A stretch of DNA of 14,476 nucleotides, taken from assembly GCA_035565335.1 (NCBI GenBank), contig DATMSO010000101.1, forward strand, positions 1 to 14,476. The letters are read 5' to 3'. The stretch is from Methylovorus sp035565335. GTDB lineage: Bacteria > Pseudomonadota > Gammaproteobacteria > Burkholderiales > Methylophilaceae. The notes beneath the pieces are model-generated. The model did no database searches. It was not told the origin of the DNA and saw only the letters and a program-made list of their open reading frames with translations. Each line of letters opens with the position of its first letter. Within the stretch, counting starts at the first letter, position 1. This document shows positions 6,407-13,827 of this stretch, piece after piece. The translations under genes were made by a program, and so were the position numbers.

Positions 6407-7145
6407 AGAAGATATCGCCGTCGTATTCGAGCGCGACCCCGCGGCACGCACGCGCTGGGAAATTCTCACCACCTATCCCGGCGTACATGCCCTCATCATC
6501 CACCGCCTGTCGCACTGGATATGGAAACAGCGGCTCTACTGGCTGGCCAGATTCAGCTCGCATCTTGCCCGCTGGTTTACAGGCATTGAAATTCACCCGG
6601 GCGCGCAAATCGGCCGCCGCGTATTCATCGACCACGGCATGGGTGTCGTGATCGGCGAAACCGCCGTTATTGGTGACGACTGCACCTTGTATCATGGCGT
6701 CACGCTGGGCGGCACCTCCTGGAACAAAGGCAAACGCCACCCGACACTGGAACGCGGCGTTGTCATCGGTGCTGGCGCCAAAGTCCTCGGGCCGATCACC
6801 ATAGGGGCAGAAGCCAAAATCGGCTCCAATGCCGTCGTCGTGAAAGATGTGCCGCCAAACGCGACCGCGGTGGGCATTCCCGCCCGCATACTGGATGACC
6901 AAGAAAAAAACCGTCAGCGCGATGACATGGCCGCCAAAATCGGTTTCTCCGCCTATGCCGTCAGCGACAACATGAATGACCCCATGATCAAGGCGATCCA
7001 CGCCCTGCTCGATCATGCTGCCAAGCAGGATCAACAGCTACAGGAAGTCATGCAGCAGCTGTCAAAACTGGGGGCAGATGTCGAAACCGACGCCGAAGTT
7101 GGCAAGGCATTTGACGTGAACTATCTCAACAAAATAGTTGACTAA
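6390..7145 (+). CDS. cysE: Serine O-acetyltransferase CysE
   Basis: This 251-residue cytoplasmic enzyme acetylates L-serine with acetyl-CoA to O-acetylserine, the committed step of cysteine synthesis. After a helical N-terminal domain (FKEDIAVVFERDPAARTRWE) come left-handed β-helix hexapeptide repeats from about 64 to 166. These include GIEIHPGAQIGRRVFIDHGM, VVIGETAVIGDDCTLYHGVT, LGGTSWNKGKRHPTLERGV and GAGAKVLGPITIGAEAKIGS. DHGMGVVIGE and HGVTLGGT carry the expected active-site residues. A tail of about 80 residues, partly coiled-coil-like (LLDHAAKQDQQLQEVMQQLS), follows the β-helix, and the protein ends in Asp rather than the terminal Ile that docks CysK in enteric CysE. It starts 22 bases after trmJ. 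Its position before iscR links cysteine supply with the desulfurases, and its stop codon overlaps the iscR control region. Confidence 0.95.
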   Translation: MLDKFKEDIAVVFERDPAARTRWEILTTYPGVHALIIHRLSHWIWKQRLYWLARFSSHLARWFTGIEIHPGAQIGRRVFIDHGMGVVIGETAVIGDDCTLYHGVTLGGTSWNKGKRHPTLERGVVIGAGAKVLGPITIGAEAKIGSNAVVVKDVPPNATAVGIPARILDDQEKNRQRDDMAAKIGFSAYAVSDNMNDPMIKAIHALLDHAAKQDQQLQEVMQQLSKLGADVETDAEVGKAFDVNYLNKIVD

Positions 7146-7166
7146 AGTGTTAGGGTATTATAAAGT
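7134..7166 (+). promoter_or_regulatory. iscR promoter with embedded IscR type-1-like binding site
   Basis: TTGACT (7138-7143), 17 bases, then TAAAGT (7161-7166) form a promoter. The 25 bases at 7134-7158 (ATAGTTGACT, AAAGTG, TTAGGGTAT) match about 21 positions of the type-1 IscR site consensus as I recall it, including both outer ATA and TAT ends. The [2Fe-2S] form of IscR represses through such sites, so autoregulation of the isc operon is expected. The site starts inside cysE and covers its stop codon. Confidence 0.7.
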
Positions 7167-7263
7167 TTAGGCCTGTTTAGAGAGACTGCTCGCAGCCCCA
7201 GAAGGCACGCCACGACTGGCTTTCAGCGCCAATTACTCAACCAGAACACTCTAGGATCAACTC

Positions 7264-7752
7264 ATGCGATTAACGACCAAAGGACGTTTTGCTGTCACTG
7301 CCATGCTCGATTTGGCGATGGCTGAAGAAAATCGCCCCGTCACCTTGGCGGGCATCAGTGAACGGCAAAATATTTCACTCTCGTATCTTGAGCAGCTTTT
7401 CAGCCGCCTTCGTCGCAGTGGCTTGGTCACCAGTGTGCGTGGTCCAGGCGGTGGTTATCTGATCGCAAAAAAACCCGGTGAAATCTCAGTAGCCAACATC
7501 ATTGCCGCTGCCGATGAGCTGATTGATGCCACCCAGTGCGGCGGCCATAAAAACTGCCGCGGCGAAAAGCCCTGCATGACGCACGAACTGTGGTCAACAT
7601 TAAACGCCAAAATTCTGGATTACCTTTCTGCTGTTTCGCTGGAAGATCTGGTGGCATCGCAATCGGATGAACGCGCGATCACCATTTCCAGCCGGATTGA
7701 TGCCAAGAAGAGCATCAAATCTTCCCCCACAGTGGAAGCCATGACTGCTTAA
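7264..7752 (+). CDS. iscR: Fe-S cluster assembly transcriptional regulator IscR
   Basis: This 162-residue Rrf2-family regulator binds DNA as a dimer and represses the isc operon when it holds a [2Fe-2S] cluster. The winged helix covers about 1-75 (MRLTTKGRFAVTAMLDLA, SYLEQLFSRLRRSGLVTSVR, GPGGGYLI). The cluster ligands C92, C98, C104 and H107 (CGGHKNCRGEKPCMTH) keep exactly the E. coli spacing. AGGA at 7253-7256 precedes the ATG by seven bases. It is the first gene of the operon, behind a promoter with its own predicted site, so product feedback is expected. The next gene starts 13 bases later. Confidence 0.97.
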   Translation: MRLTTKGRFAVTAMLDLAMAEENRPVTLAGISERQNISLSYLEQLFSRLRRSGLVTSVRGPGGGYLIAKKPGEISVANIIAAADELIDATQCGGHKNCRGEKPCMTHELWSTLNAKILDYLSAVSLEDLVASQSDERAITISSRIDAKKSIKSSPTVEAMTA

Positions 7753-7765
7753 AGACGAGCGCAGC

Positions 7766-8923
7766 ATGCAAACCGCGACTTACTTCGATCACAACGGGAC
7801 CACCCGACTCGATAGCCGGGTGCTGGAGCGTATGCTGCCCTTCATGACGGAGCAGTCCGGCAATGCTACCAGTCGCCACAGTGCAGGCCGTACAGCCCGC
7901 CAGGCAATTGAGCAGGCAAGAGAGCAAGTGGCTGCAGCTGTTGGTGCATATCCTTCGCAAGTAGTATTTACGGGCAGTGGCACCGAGGCCGACAATCTGG
8001 CTATCCACGGGATTGCCATGGCCAATGGCGTAGAGCAGGTGTTGATCAGCGCCATCGAGCACCCCGCCGTTAGCCGCCCCGCACAGGCCTTGCAATGGCA
8101 TGGTATCAAGACGGGGCTGATAGCTGCGGATGCCAATGGCGTAATCCAGCCTGCAGCACTTAAGGCCGCCATCTCCGGCGCTACCAAACCCGTGGGTTTG
8201 GTCTCCGTGATGCTGGCCAATAACGAAACCGGTGTCATACAGCCCATCAGCGAACTGACCGAGATAGCCAGGCAGCATAAGGCGTGGGTGCATACCGACG
8301 CAGTGCAGGCACTGGGCAAGATTAGCGTCGACTTTGCCGAACTGAATGTGCATGCGATGACGCTGTCATCGCACAAGATTCATGGCCCACAAGGCGCAGG
8401 CGCCTTGATTCTGGACAAGCGCGTGGATATACGCCCGCTGCTTTATGGTGGTGGCCAGGAAAAAGGCCTGCGCAGTGGCAGTGAAAATCTGGCCGCCCTG
8501 GTCGGCTTTGGCATGGCAGCAGAATTAAGCACCAGCGGTCTCGCCACGCGTCGCGAGCATATGGAAAAACTGCGGGCAAGCCTGGAACAAGGCTTGGCAG
8601 AACTAGGCGCCACCTTATTTGGCGCACGTGCAGGGCGCTTACCTAACACCAGCTTCTTTGCTTTTGATGGCATTGAAGGCGAAACCCTGGTGATGGCGCT
8701 GGATCGCCAAGGCTTTGCCGTTGCCAGTGGCTCCGCCTGCTCCAGCGACAGCACCGAACCCAGCCATGTGTTGATGGCCATGGGCGTGAATGCCGATCTG
8801 GCGCGTGGTTCTGTGCGAGTGAGCTTGGGCTACGCCAACACCATGCAGGAAGTAGACGCATTTTTGCTCACGCTCAAGGGTGAGCTACAACGTTTAAGAA
8901 AATTAACTGCGATTGCAGTGTGA
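7766..8923 (+). CDS. NifS-like cysteine desulfurase, second copy beside iscS
   Basis: This 385-residue PLP-dependent, group I desulfurase-like protein converts cysteine to alanine and an enzyme-bound persulfide. It starts TYFDHNGTTRLDSRVLERML. The expected active-site residues are present: H99 (AIEHPAV), D178 and Q181 (HTDAVQ), PLP lysine K204 (SSHKIHGPQG) and persulfide cysteine C325 (ASGSACSSDSTEPSHVL). It differs widely from the adjacent IscS and lacks the IscS C-terminal tail (SPLWEM to EWAAH) that docks IscU in E. coli. It may therefore deliver sulfur to another acceptor or act as an alternative donor. It sits between iscR and iscS, and its TGA lies 8 bases before the iscS ATG, so the two are made together. 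The exact acceptor cannot be told from sequence. Confidence 0.9.
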   Translation: MQTATYFDHNGTTRLDSRVLERMLPFMTEQSGNATSRHSAGRTARQAIEQAREQVAAAVGAYPSQVVFTGSGTEADNLAIHGIAMANGVEQVLISAIEHPAVSRPAQALQWHGIKTGLIAADANGVIQPAALKAAISGATKPVGLVSVMLANNETGVIQPISELTEIARQHKAWVHTDAVQALGKISVDFAELNVHAMTLSSHKIHGPQGAGALILDKRVDIRPLLYGGGQEKGLRSGSENLAALVGFGMAAELSTSGLATRREHMEKLRASLEQGLAELGATLFGARAGRLPNTSFFAFDGIEGETLVMALDRQGFAVASGSACSSDSTEPSHVLMAMGVNADLARGSVRVSLGYANTMQEVDAFLLTLKGELQRLRKLTAIAV

Positions 8924-8931
8924 GGAAGAAG

Positions 8932-10146
8932 ATGACTGTACATACTCCTATTTATCTGGATTACTCGGCAACCACACCAACGGACCCGCGCGTCGCGGAA
9001 AAGATGATTCCGTTCCTGACCGAGCATTTCGGCAATCCCGCGTCCCGTAGCCACCCATTCGGCTGGACGGCAGAAAAAGCCGTGGAAAATGCACGCGAAG
9101 AAGTGGCCAAACTGGTCAATGCCGATCCTCGCGAGATTGTCTGGACCTCAGGTGCTACCGAGTCCAACAACCTGGCTATCAAGGGCGCTGCCAACTTCTA
9201 CAGCGGCAAGGGCAAACACATCGTCACCATTCAGACCGAGCACAAAGCCGTCCTGGATGCCGTGCGTGAACTGGAGCGTGTGGGCTTTGAAGCCACCTAT
9301 CTGGCGCCCGAACCTAATGGTCTGGTGGATATTGAAAAATTCCGCGCTGCACTGCGCCCGGATACTGTGCTGGCCTCGGTCATGCTGGTGAACAACGAAA
9401 TCGGCGTTATTCAGGATATTGAAACCTTGGGCAACATCTGCCGCGAACAAGGCATTATTTTCCACGTGGATGCAGCGCAAGCCACTGGCAAGGTGCATAT
9501 CGACCTTGAAAAGCTGCCCGTAGACCTGATGAGCTTCTCCGCGCACAAGACCTACGGCCCCAAAGGCATTGGTGCTCTGTATGTGCGCCGCAAACCACGC
9601 GTGCGCCTGGAAGCCCAGATGCACGGCGGTGGCCACGAGCGCGGCCTGCGTTCAGGCACGCTGGCAACTCACCAGATCGTGGGCATGGGCGAAGCCTTCC
9701 GCATCGCACGTGAAGAAATGGACCTGGAAAACGCCCGCGTACGCCGCCTGCGCGACCGCCTGCTGACTGGTCTGCAAGAAATTGACGAGGTATATGTCAA
9801 CGGCGACATGAAACAGCGCGTGCCGCATAACCTCAACATCAGCTTCAACTTTGTGGAAGGCGAATCGCTGATCATGGCGGTCAAGGACATCGCCGTCTCC
9901 AGTGGCTCGGCATGTACCTCCGCCAGCCTGGAGCCTTCGTATGTATTGCGCGCACTGGGCCGTTCGGATGAACTGGCGCACAGCTCGATCCGCTTCTCCA
10001 TCGGTCGCTTTACTACCGAAGAAGAGGTCGACTACACCATCGAACTCATGAAGAGCAAGATTGGCAAGCTGCGCGAGCTTTCCCCACTGTGGGAAATGCA
10101 CCTTGAAGGCGTGGATTTGAGCAAGGTGGAATGGGCAGCGCATTAA
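8932..10146 (+). CDS. iscS: Cysteine desulfurase IscS
   Basis: This 404-residue enzyme has exactly the length and residue numbering of E. coli IscS. It supplies persulfide sulfur to IscU for Fe-S clusters, and to tRNA thiolation and cofactor pathways. Key residues are H104 (QTEHKAVLD), K206 (SFSAHKTYGPKG, PLP) and C328 in the mobile loop (SSGSACTSASLEPSYVL). The C-terminal IscU-binding tail is intact (SPLWEMHLEGVDLSKVEW). A GTG at 8920 would add four residues, but GAGGAAGA at 8922-8929 points to ATG 8932, giving the family length. The gene follows the NifS-like paralogue closely and is followed by a hairpin before iscU. Confidence 0.98.
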   Translation: MTVHTPIYLDYSATTPTDPRVAEKMIPFLTEHFGNPASRSHPFGWTAEKAVENAREEVAKLVNADPREIVWTSGATESNNLAIKGAANFYSGKGKHIVTIQTEHKAVLDAVRELERVGFEATYLAPEPNGLVDIEKFRAALRPDTVLASVMLVNNEIGVIQDIETLGNICREQGIIFHVDAAQATGKVHIDLEKLPVDLMSFSAHKTYGPKGIGALYVRRKPRVRLEAQMHGGGHERGLRSGTLATHQIVGMGEAFRIAREEMDLENARVRRLRDRLLTGLQEIDEVYVNGDMKQRVPHNLNISFNFVEGESLIMAVKDIAVSSGSACTSASLEPSYVLRALGRSDELAHSSIRFSIGRFTTEEEVDYTIELMKSKIGKLRELSPLWEMHLEGVDLSKVEWAAH

Positions 10147-10155
10147 TACGTGAAC

Positions 10156-10181
10156 GATGAGGCCTGAACACAGGCGTCATC
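10156..10181 (+). other. Intercistronic hairpin between iscS and iscU
   Basis: Arms GATGA-G-GCCTG and CAGGC-G-TCATC pair as 5 + 5 bp around a G/G mismatch with an AACA loop. No T-run follows, so it is not a standard terminator. It could stabilise or process the mRNA and so separate the level of the scaffold genes from that of the desulfurase genes. Confidence 0.55.
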
Positions 10182-10211
10182 CTTCTCTGTGTGACTAAAA
10201 GGAGCAACAAA

Positions 10212-10610
10212 ATGGCATATTCAGACAAAGTATTGGATCACTACGAAAACCCACGTAACGTGGGCACCCTGGACAAGAACGACCCCAGCGTGGGCACCGG
10301 CATGGTGGGTGCTCCAGCCTGTGGCGACGTGATGAAATTGCAGATCAAGGTCAACGAAGCAGGCGTGATTGAAGATGCCAAGTTCAAGACCTACGGCTGC
10401 GGCTCAGCCATCGCTTCCAGCTCACTGGTAACCGAATGGATCAAGGGCAAGACCCTGGATCAAGTCATGGAAATCAAGAACTCGGATATTGCCGAAGAGT
10501 TGGCATTGCCTCCGGTCAAGATCCACTGCTCGGTACTGGCAGAAGATGCCATCCGTGCTGCCGTCGCTGACCTGAAAGCCAAACAAGGCAATACCCAGGA
10601 AGCGGCGTAA
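10212..10610 (+). CDS. iscU: Fe-S cluster assembly scaffold IscU
   Basis: This 132-residue scaffold protein assembles [2Fe-2S] and [4Fe-4S] clusters from iron and IscS-bound sulfur. The ligands C37, D39, C63, H105 and C106 are present (GAPACGDVMKLQI, YGCGSAIASSS, KIHCSVLAEDAI), and LPPVK at 99-103 is the motif recognised by HscA. An in-frame ATG-less extension to 10191 is possible, but GGAG at 10201-10204 followed seven bases later by ATG 10212, and the family N-terminus MAYSDKVLDHYENPRNVG, fix the start. It is downstream of the iscS hairpin and 10 bases before iscA. Confidence 0.98.
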   Translation: MAYSDKVLDHYENPRNVGTLDKNDPSVGTGMVGAPACGDVMKLQIKVNEAGVIEDAKFKTYGCGSAIASSSLVTEWIKGKTLDQVMEIKNSDIAEELALPPVKIHCSVLAEDAIRAAVADLKAKQGNTQEAA

Positions 10611-10620
10611 GGGACTCACC

Positions 10621-10944
10621 ATGGCAATCACCCTGACTGAAACGGCAGCCAGCCGAGTACAGAAATTCCTGTCCAACCGGGGCAAAGGCATCGGCCTGCG
10701 CCTCGGCGTCAAGACCACCGGGTGCTCCGGCATGGCTTACACATTGGAATTCGTAGATGATCTCAACCCGGAAGACATGGCCTTTGAGAGCCATGGCGTG
10801 AAGGTGATCGTGGATCCGAAAAGCCTGGTCTACATCGACGGCACCGAGCTGGACTTCACCAAGGAAGGCCTGAACGAGGGCTTTAAATTCAACAACCCCA
10901 ACGTCAAGGACGAATGTGGTTGCGGGGAGAGCTTTACCATTTGA
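10621..10944 (+). CDS. iscA: A-type Fe-S carrier protein IscA
   Basis: This 107-residue A-type carrier receives or stores Fe-S clusters or iron for target proteins. The three conserved cysteines C35, C99 and C101 (KTTGCSGMAY, DECGCGESF) are in the same positions as in E. coli IscA, and the length is identical. The gene starts 10 bases after iscU and is followed at once by a long hairpin. Confidence 0.97.
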   Translation: MAITLTETAASRVQKFLSNRGKGIGLRLGVKTTGCSGMAYTLEFVDDLNPEDMAFESHGVKVIVDPKSLVYIDGTELDFTKEGLNEGFKFNNPNVKDECGCGESFTI

Positions 10945-10973
10945 TGCAACGGCTCCCATCGGGGAGCCTTGCA
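10945..10973 (+). other. Intercistronic hairpin directly after iscA
   Basis: The first base follows the iscA stop codon. Outer arms TGCAA/TTGCA and inner arms GGCTCCC/GGGAGCC form a 12-bp stem with one bulged C and an ATCG loop. There is no T-tract, so strong termination is unlikely. It may protect the 3' end of an iscU-iscA mRNA or cause partial attenuation before hscB. Confidence 0.6.
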
Positions 10974-11007
10974 ACCATGATCGCCTGCTCCCGCCATTTT
11001 TCTCATC

Positions 11008-11541
11008 ATGCAAGATTCCAGCACAAACCACTTTTCCCTGTTCGGCTTACCTGCCACCTTTGCCATTGATACCGCCCTGCTGGACCAGCGCTATCGCCAG
11101 CTGCAAAGCGAAGTGCATCCGGACAAGTTTGCCGCTGCCAGCAGCACGGAAAAGCTGCGCTCCATGCAGTGGGCTACCTCGGCCAATGAGGCTTACCGTA
11201 CACTGAAAAACCCGGCCGCCCGCGCCCGTTACCTGCTGGAACTGCAAGGCGTGCACACTGATGAAGAGAGCAATACCGCCATGCCTGCGGACTTTCTGAT
11301 GCAGCAGATGGAATGGCGCGAAGCCATCGAAGAAGCCCGCGATGCAAAAGACCTGCCCGCACTGGACAAGCTACTGAACGAGATTCAGAGCACCGCAAAA
11401 GAATTACAGCAAGCGCTGGAGCGGCAATTGGGCGGAACCTCGCCGGAGTTGAGTGCCGCCGCCGGCTCCGTTCGCAAGCTGAGCTTTATCGACAAACTGC
11501 GTGAAGACATCCTGCAGAGCATGGAAAAACTGGAAGCGTAA
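11008..11541 (+). CDS. hscB: Co-chaperone HscB (J-domain protein)
   Basis: This 177-residue co-chaperone brings IscU to HscA and stimulates its ATPase. The N-terminal J-domain (about 7-80) carries the HPD triad at 37-39 (SEVHPDKFAAAS) within NHFSLFGLPATFAI and ANEAYRTLKNPAARARYLLE. The C-terminal helical domain (about 95-175) is the IscU-binding part, including MPADFLMQQMEWREAIEEA. No clear ribosome site precedes ATG 11008, and the preceding hairpin may influence its translation. It stands between iscA and hscA as in other isc operons. Confidence 0.95.
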   Translation: MQDSSTNHFSLFGLPATFAIDTALLDQRYRQLQSEVHPDKFAAASSTEKLRSMQWATSANEAYRTLKNPAARARYLLELQGVHTDEESNTAMPADFLMQQMEWREAIEEARDAKDLPALDKLLNEIQSTAKELQQALERQLGGTSPELSAAAGSVRKLSFIDKLREDILQSMEKLEA

Positions 11542-11578
11542 AACACGCTGACATTACAAATCAGGAACTCATCACCTT

Positions 11579-13447
11579 ATGGCCTTATTACAGATTGCAG
11601 AACCGGGCATGAGCGCGGCCCCTCACCAGCACCGGCTGGCAGTGGGCATAGACCTCGGCACGACCAACTCGCTGGTCGCCACTGTGCGCAGCGGCATGAG
11701 TACCGTCCTGCATGATGAAAAAGGCCACGCTTTATTGCCTTCTGTAGTGCGCTACCTGACTGATGGGGCTATCGACGTTGGCTATGCCGCCCAGGCTCAG
11801 CAAAGCCGTGATCCGCAGAACACCATCGTTTCCGTGAAGCGATTCATGGGCCGCGGCCTCAACGATCTTGCCGATCAGGCCCATATTCCTTACCGCTTTA
11901 TTGATGCCCCCGGCATGGTGCAGATTGAAACCCGTGCGGGCATTAAAAGCCCGGTGGAAGTGTCCGCTGAAATCCTCAAGGCCCTGCGTCTGCGCGCAGA
12001 AAAAGCCTTGGGTGGCGAGCTCACCGGCGCCGTCATCACCGTACCTGCGTATTTTGATGATGCGCAGCGCCAGGCGACCAAAGATGCCGCGCGTCTTGCC
12101 GGCCTCACCGTACTGCGCCTGCTGAATGAGCCCACTGCAGCTGCCGTGGCTTATGGCCTGGATAATGGTTCCGAAGGCGTTTACATCATTTACGACCTGG
12201 GCGGCGGCACCTTCGACGTCTCTATCCTCCGCTTATCCAAAGGCGTGTTTGAGGTGTTGTCCACCAATGGCGATTCTGCCCTGGGCGGCGATGATTTCGA
12301 TCGCCGCATCTTCTGCTGGATACTTGAACAAGCCAAGCTGCCGCCACTCAATGCCGAAGACACGCGCCTGCTGCTGACCAAGGCCCGTGAAGTCAAAGAG
12401 TGGCTGACAGAGCATCATGAAGTACAGATCACGAGTGTGCTAAGTAATGGCGATGTCATCAACCTGCACCTGACCGCCGAGGAATTTGTTGATCTGACCT
12501 CGCATCTGGTCGCCAAAACCCTGAACCCGACACGCAAAGCCATGCGCGATGCAGGCCTGACTGTGGAAGACATCAAAGGCGTGGTCATGGTCGGTGGCGC
12601 TACGCGCATGCCGCATATCCGCCAAGCGGTAGCTGAGTATTTCGGCCAGGAACCGTTGACCAATCTGGACCCGGATAAAGTAGTCGCCTTGGGCGCCGCC
12701 ATTCAGGCCAATGTACTGGCAGGCAACCGCAGTGACGATGACCTCCTGCTGCTAGACGTGATTCCGCTGTCACTCGGCCTAGAAACCATGGGTGGCCTGG
12801 TGGAAAAAGTCATTCCGCGTAACTCCACCCTACCCGTCGCCCGCGCCCAGGATTTCACCACCTTCAAGGATGGTCAGACTGCGATGAGCATACATGTGGT
12901 GCAAGGCGAGCGCGAACTGGTGAGTGACTGTCGCTCGCTGGCGCGCTTTGAGTTGCGCGGCATCCCCCCCATGGCCGCAGGCGCCGCACGTATTCGCGTG
13001 ACCTTTCAGGTAGATGCCGACGGCCTGCTCTCCGTAAACGCGCGCGAGCAAACCAGCGGTGTGGAATCGCACATCGTGGTCAAGCCCTCCTATGGCTTGA
13101 GCGAAGACACCATCACCACCATGCTGCAATCCTCGTTTGCCTCGGCTGAAAGCGACAAGCAAGCCCGCGCCCTGCGCGAAGCCCAGGTCGATGCCCAACG
13201 TCTGCTGGAAGCCATCAATGCCGCCTTGCAACAGGATGGCGATGCCCTGCTGAGCCCGGCAGAGCGCGCTGCCATCGAACAGGAAATGCAAGCCTTGCAG
13301 ACCTTGATTGCACAAGATGACAGCCATGCCATCACCCGCGCTGTCGATGCATTGAATCATGCCACCGAAACCTTTGCCGCCCGCCGCATGGATGCGTCGG
13401 TCAAGCAAGCGTTTGCCGGGCAAAACCTTAACTCACTGGAAATCTGA
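11579..13447 (+). CDS. hscA: Hsp70-class chaperone HscA
   Basis: This 622-residue specialised Hsp70 uses ATP to drive cluster transfer from IscU, whose LPPVK motif it binds. The N-terminus MALLQIAEPGMSAAPHQHR is nearly that of E. coli HscA. The ATPase domain (about 20-380) has GIDLGTTNS (23-31), YDLGGGTFDVSIL (205-217) and VMVGGATRMP (336-345). The substrate domain begins after the linker LLLLDVIPLSLG (389-400) and ends in a helical lid. AGGAA at 11563-11567 precedes the start. Its TGA is one base before the fdx ATG, so the two are coupled. Confidence 0.97.
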   Translation: MALLQIAEPGMSAAPHQHRLAVGIDLGTTNSLVATVRSGMSTVLHDEKGHALLPSVVRYLTDGAIDVGYAAQAQQSRDPQNTIVSVKRFMGRGLNDLADQAHIPYRFIDAPGMVQIETRAGIKSPVEVSAEILKALRLRAEKALGGELTGAVITVPAYFDDAQRQATKDAARLAGLTVLRLLNEPTAAAVAYGLDNGSEGVYIIYDLGGGTFDVSILRLSKGVFEVLSTNGDSALGGDDFDRRIFCWILEQAKLPPLNAEDTRLLLTKAREVKEWLTEHHEVQITSVLSNGDVINLHLTAEEFVDLTSHLVAKTLNPTRKAMRDAGLTVEDIKGVVMVGGATRMPHIRQAVAEYFGQEPLTNLDPDKVVALGAAIQANVLAGNRSDDDLLLLDVIPLSLGLETMGGLVEKVIPRNSTLPVARAQDFTTFKDGQTAMSIHVVQGERELVSDCRSLARFELRGIPPMAAGAARIRVTFQVDADGLLSVNAREQTSGVESHIVVKPSYGLSEDTITTMLQSSFASAESDKQARALREAQVDAQRLLEAINAALQQDGDALLSPAERAAIEQEMQALQTLIAQDDSHAITRAVDALNHATETFAARRMDASVKQAFAGQNLNSLEI

Positions 13448-13448
13448 T

Positions 13449-13790
13449 ATGCCGCAAATCATCGTATTACCCCATCAGGAGCTATGCCCGGATGGCGCCG
13501 CCTTTGACGCCAAGCCCGGCATGTCGGTATGCGATAACCTGCTGGAGCAGGACATTGATATTGATCACGCCTGCGACAAGGTTTGCGCCTGCACCACCTG
13601 CCACGTCATCGTGCGTGAGGGCTACAAATCGCTGAATGCCCCTGAGGAAAAAGAAGAAGACCTGCTGGATAAAGCCTGGGGCCTGGAGCCTAATTCCCGT
13701 TTGTCCTGTCAGGCGATTGTCGGCAATGAAGACCTCGTTGTCGAAATCCCGAAGTACTCCATCAATATGGCCAAAGAAGGCCACCGCTAG
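13449..13790 (+). CDS. fdx: Isc-type [2Fe-2S] ferredoxin
   Basis: This 113-residue adrenodoxin-type ferredoxin donates electrons during cluster assembly on IscU. Cluster cysteines C42, C48, C51 and C87 (HACDKVCACTTCHVIV, SRLSCQAIV) keep the E. coli spacing, as does the extra C46. LDKAWGLEPNSRLSCQA and EDLVVEIPKYSIN are typical. A longer frame begins inside hscA at 13359, but ATG 13449 gives the conserved MPQIIVLPHQELCPDG start right after the hscA stop. It is the last gene of the operon. No iscX follows, and a terminator begins 12 bases later. Confidence 0.97.
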   Translation: MPQIIVLPHQELCPDGAAFDAKPGMSVCDNLLEQDIDIDHACDKVCACTTCHVIVREGYKSLNAPEEKEEDLLDKAWGLEPNSRLSCQAIVGNEDLVVEIPKYSINMAKEGHR

Positions 13791-13802
13791 ACTTTAAATC
13801 AT

Positions 13803-13827
13803 CCCTGATGTGCTTGGCACATCAGGG
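13803..13827 (+). terminator. Terminator of the isc operon
   Basis: The arm CCCTGATGTGC (13803-13813), a TTG loop and its exact complement (13817-13827) form an 11-bp perfect stem 12 bases after the fdx stop. The following TGACCTTCTTTC is only moderately T-rich. The TTTAAA before it gives weak symmetry for the reverse strand. Confidence 0.88.

Noticed and set aside
6372..7034. 220-codon leftward frame opposite cysE
   Set aside because: It is antisense to a complete serine acetyltransferase; long antisense frames are expected in GC-rich hexapeptide-repeat genes.
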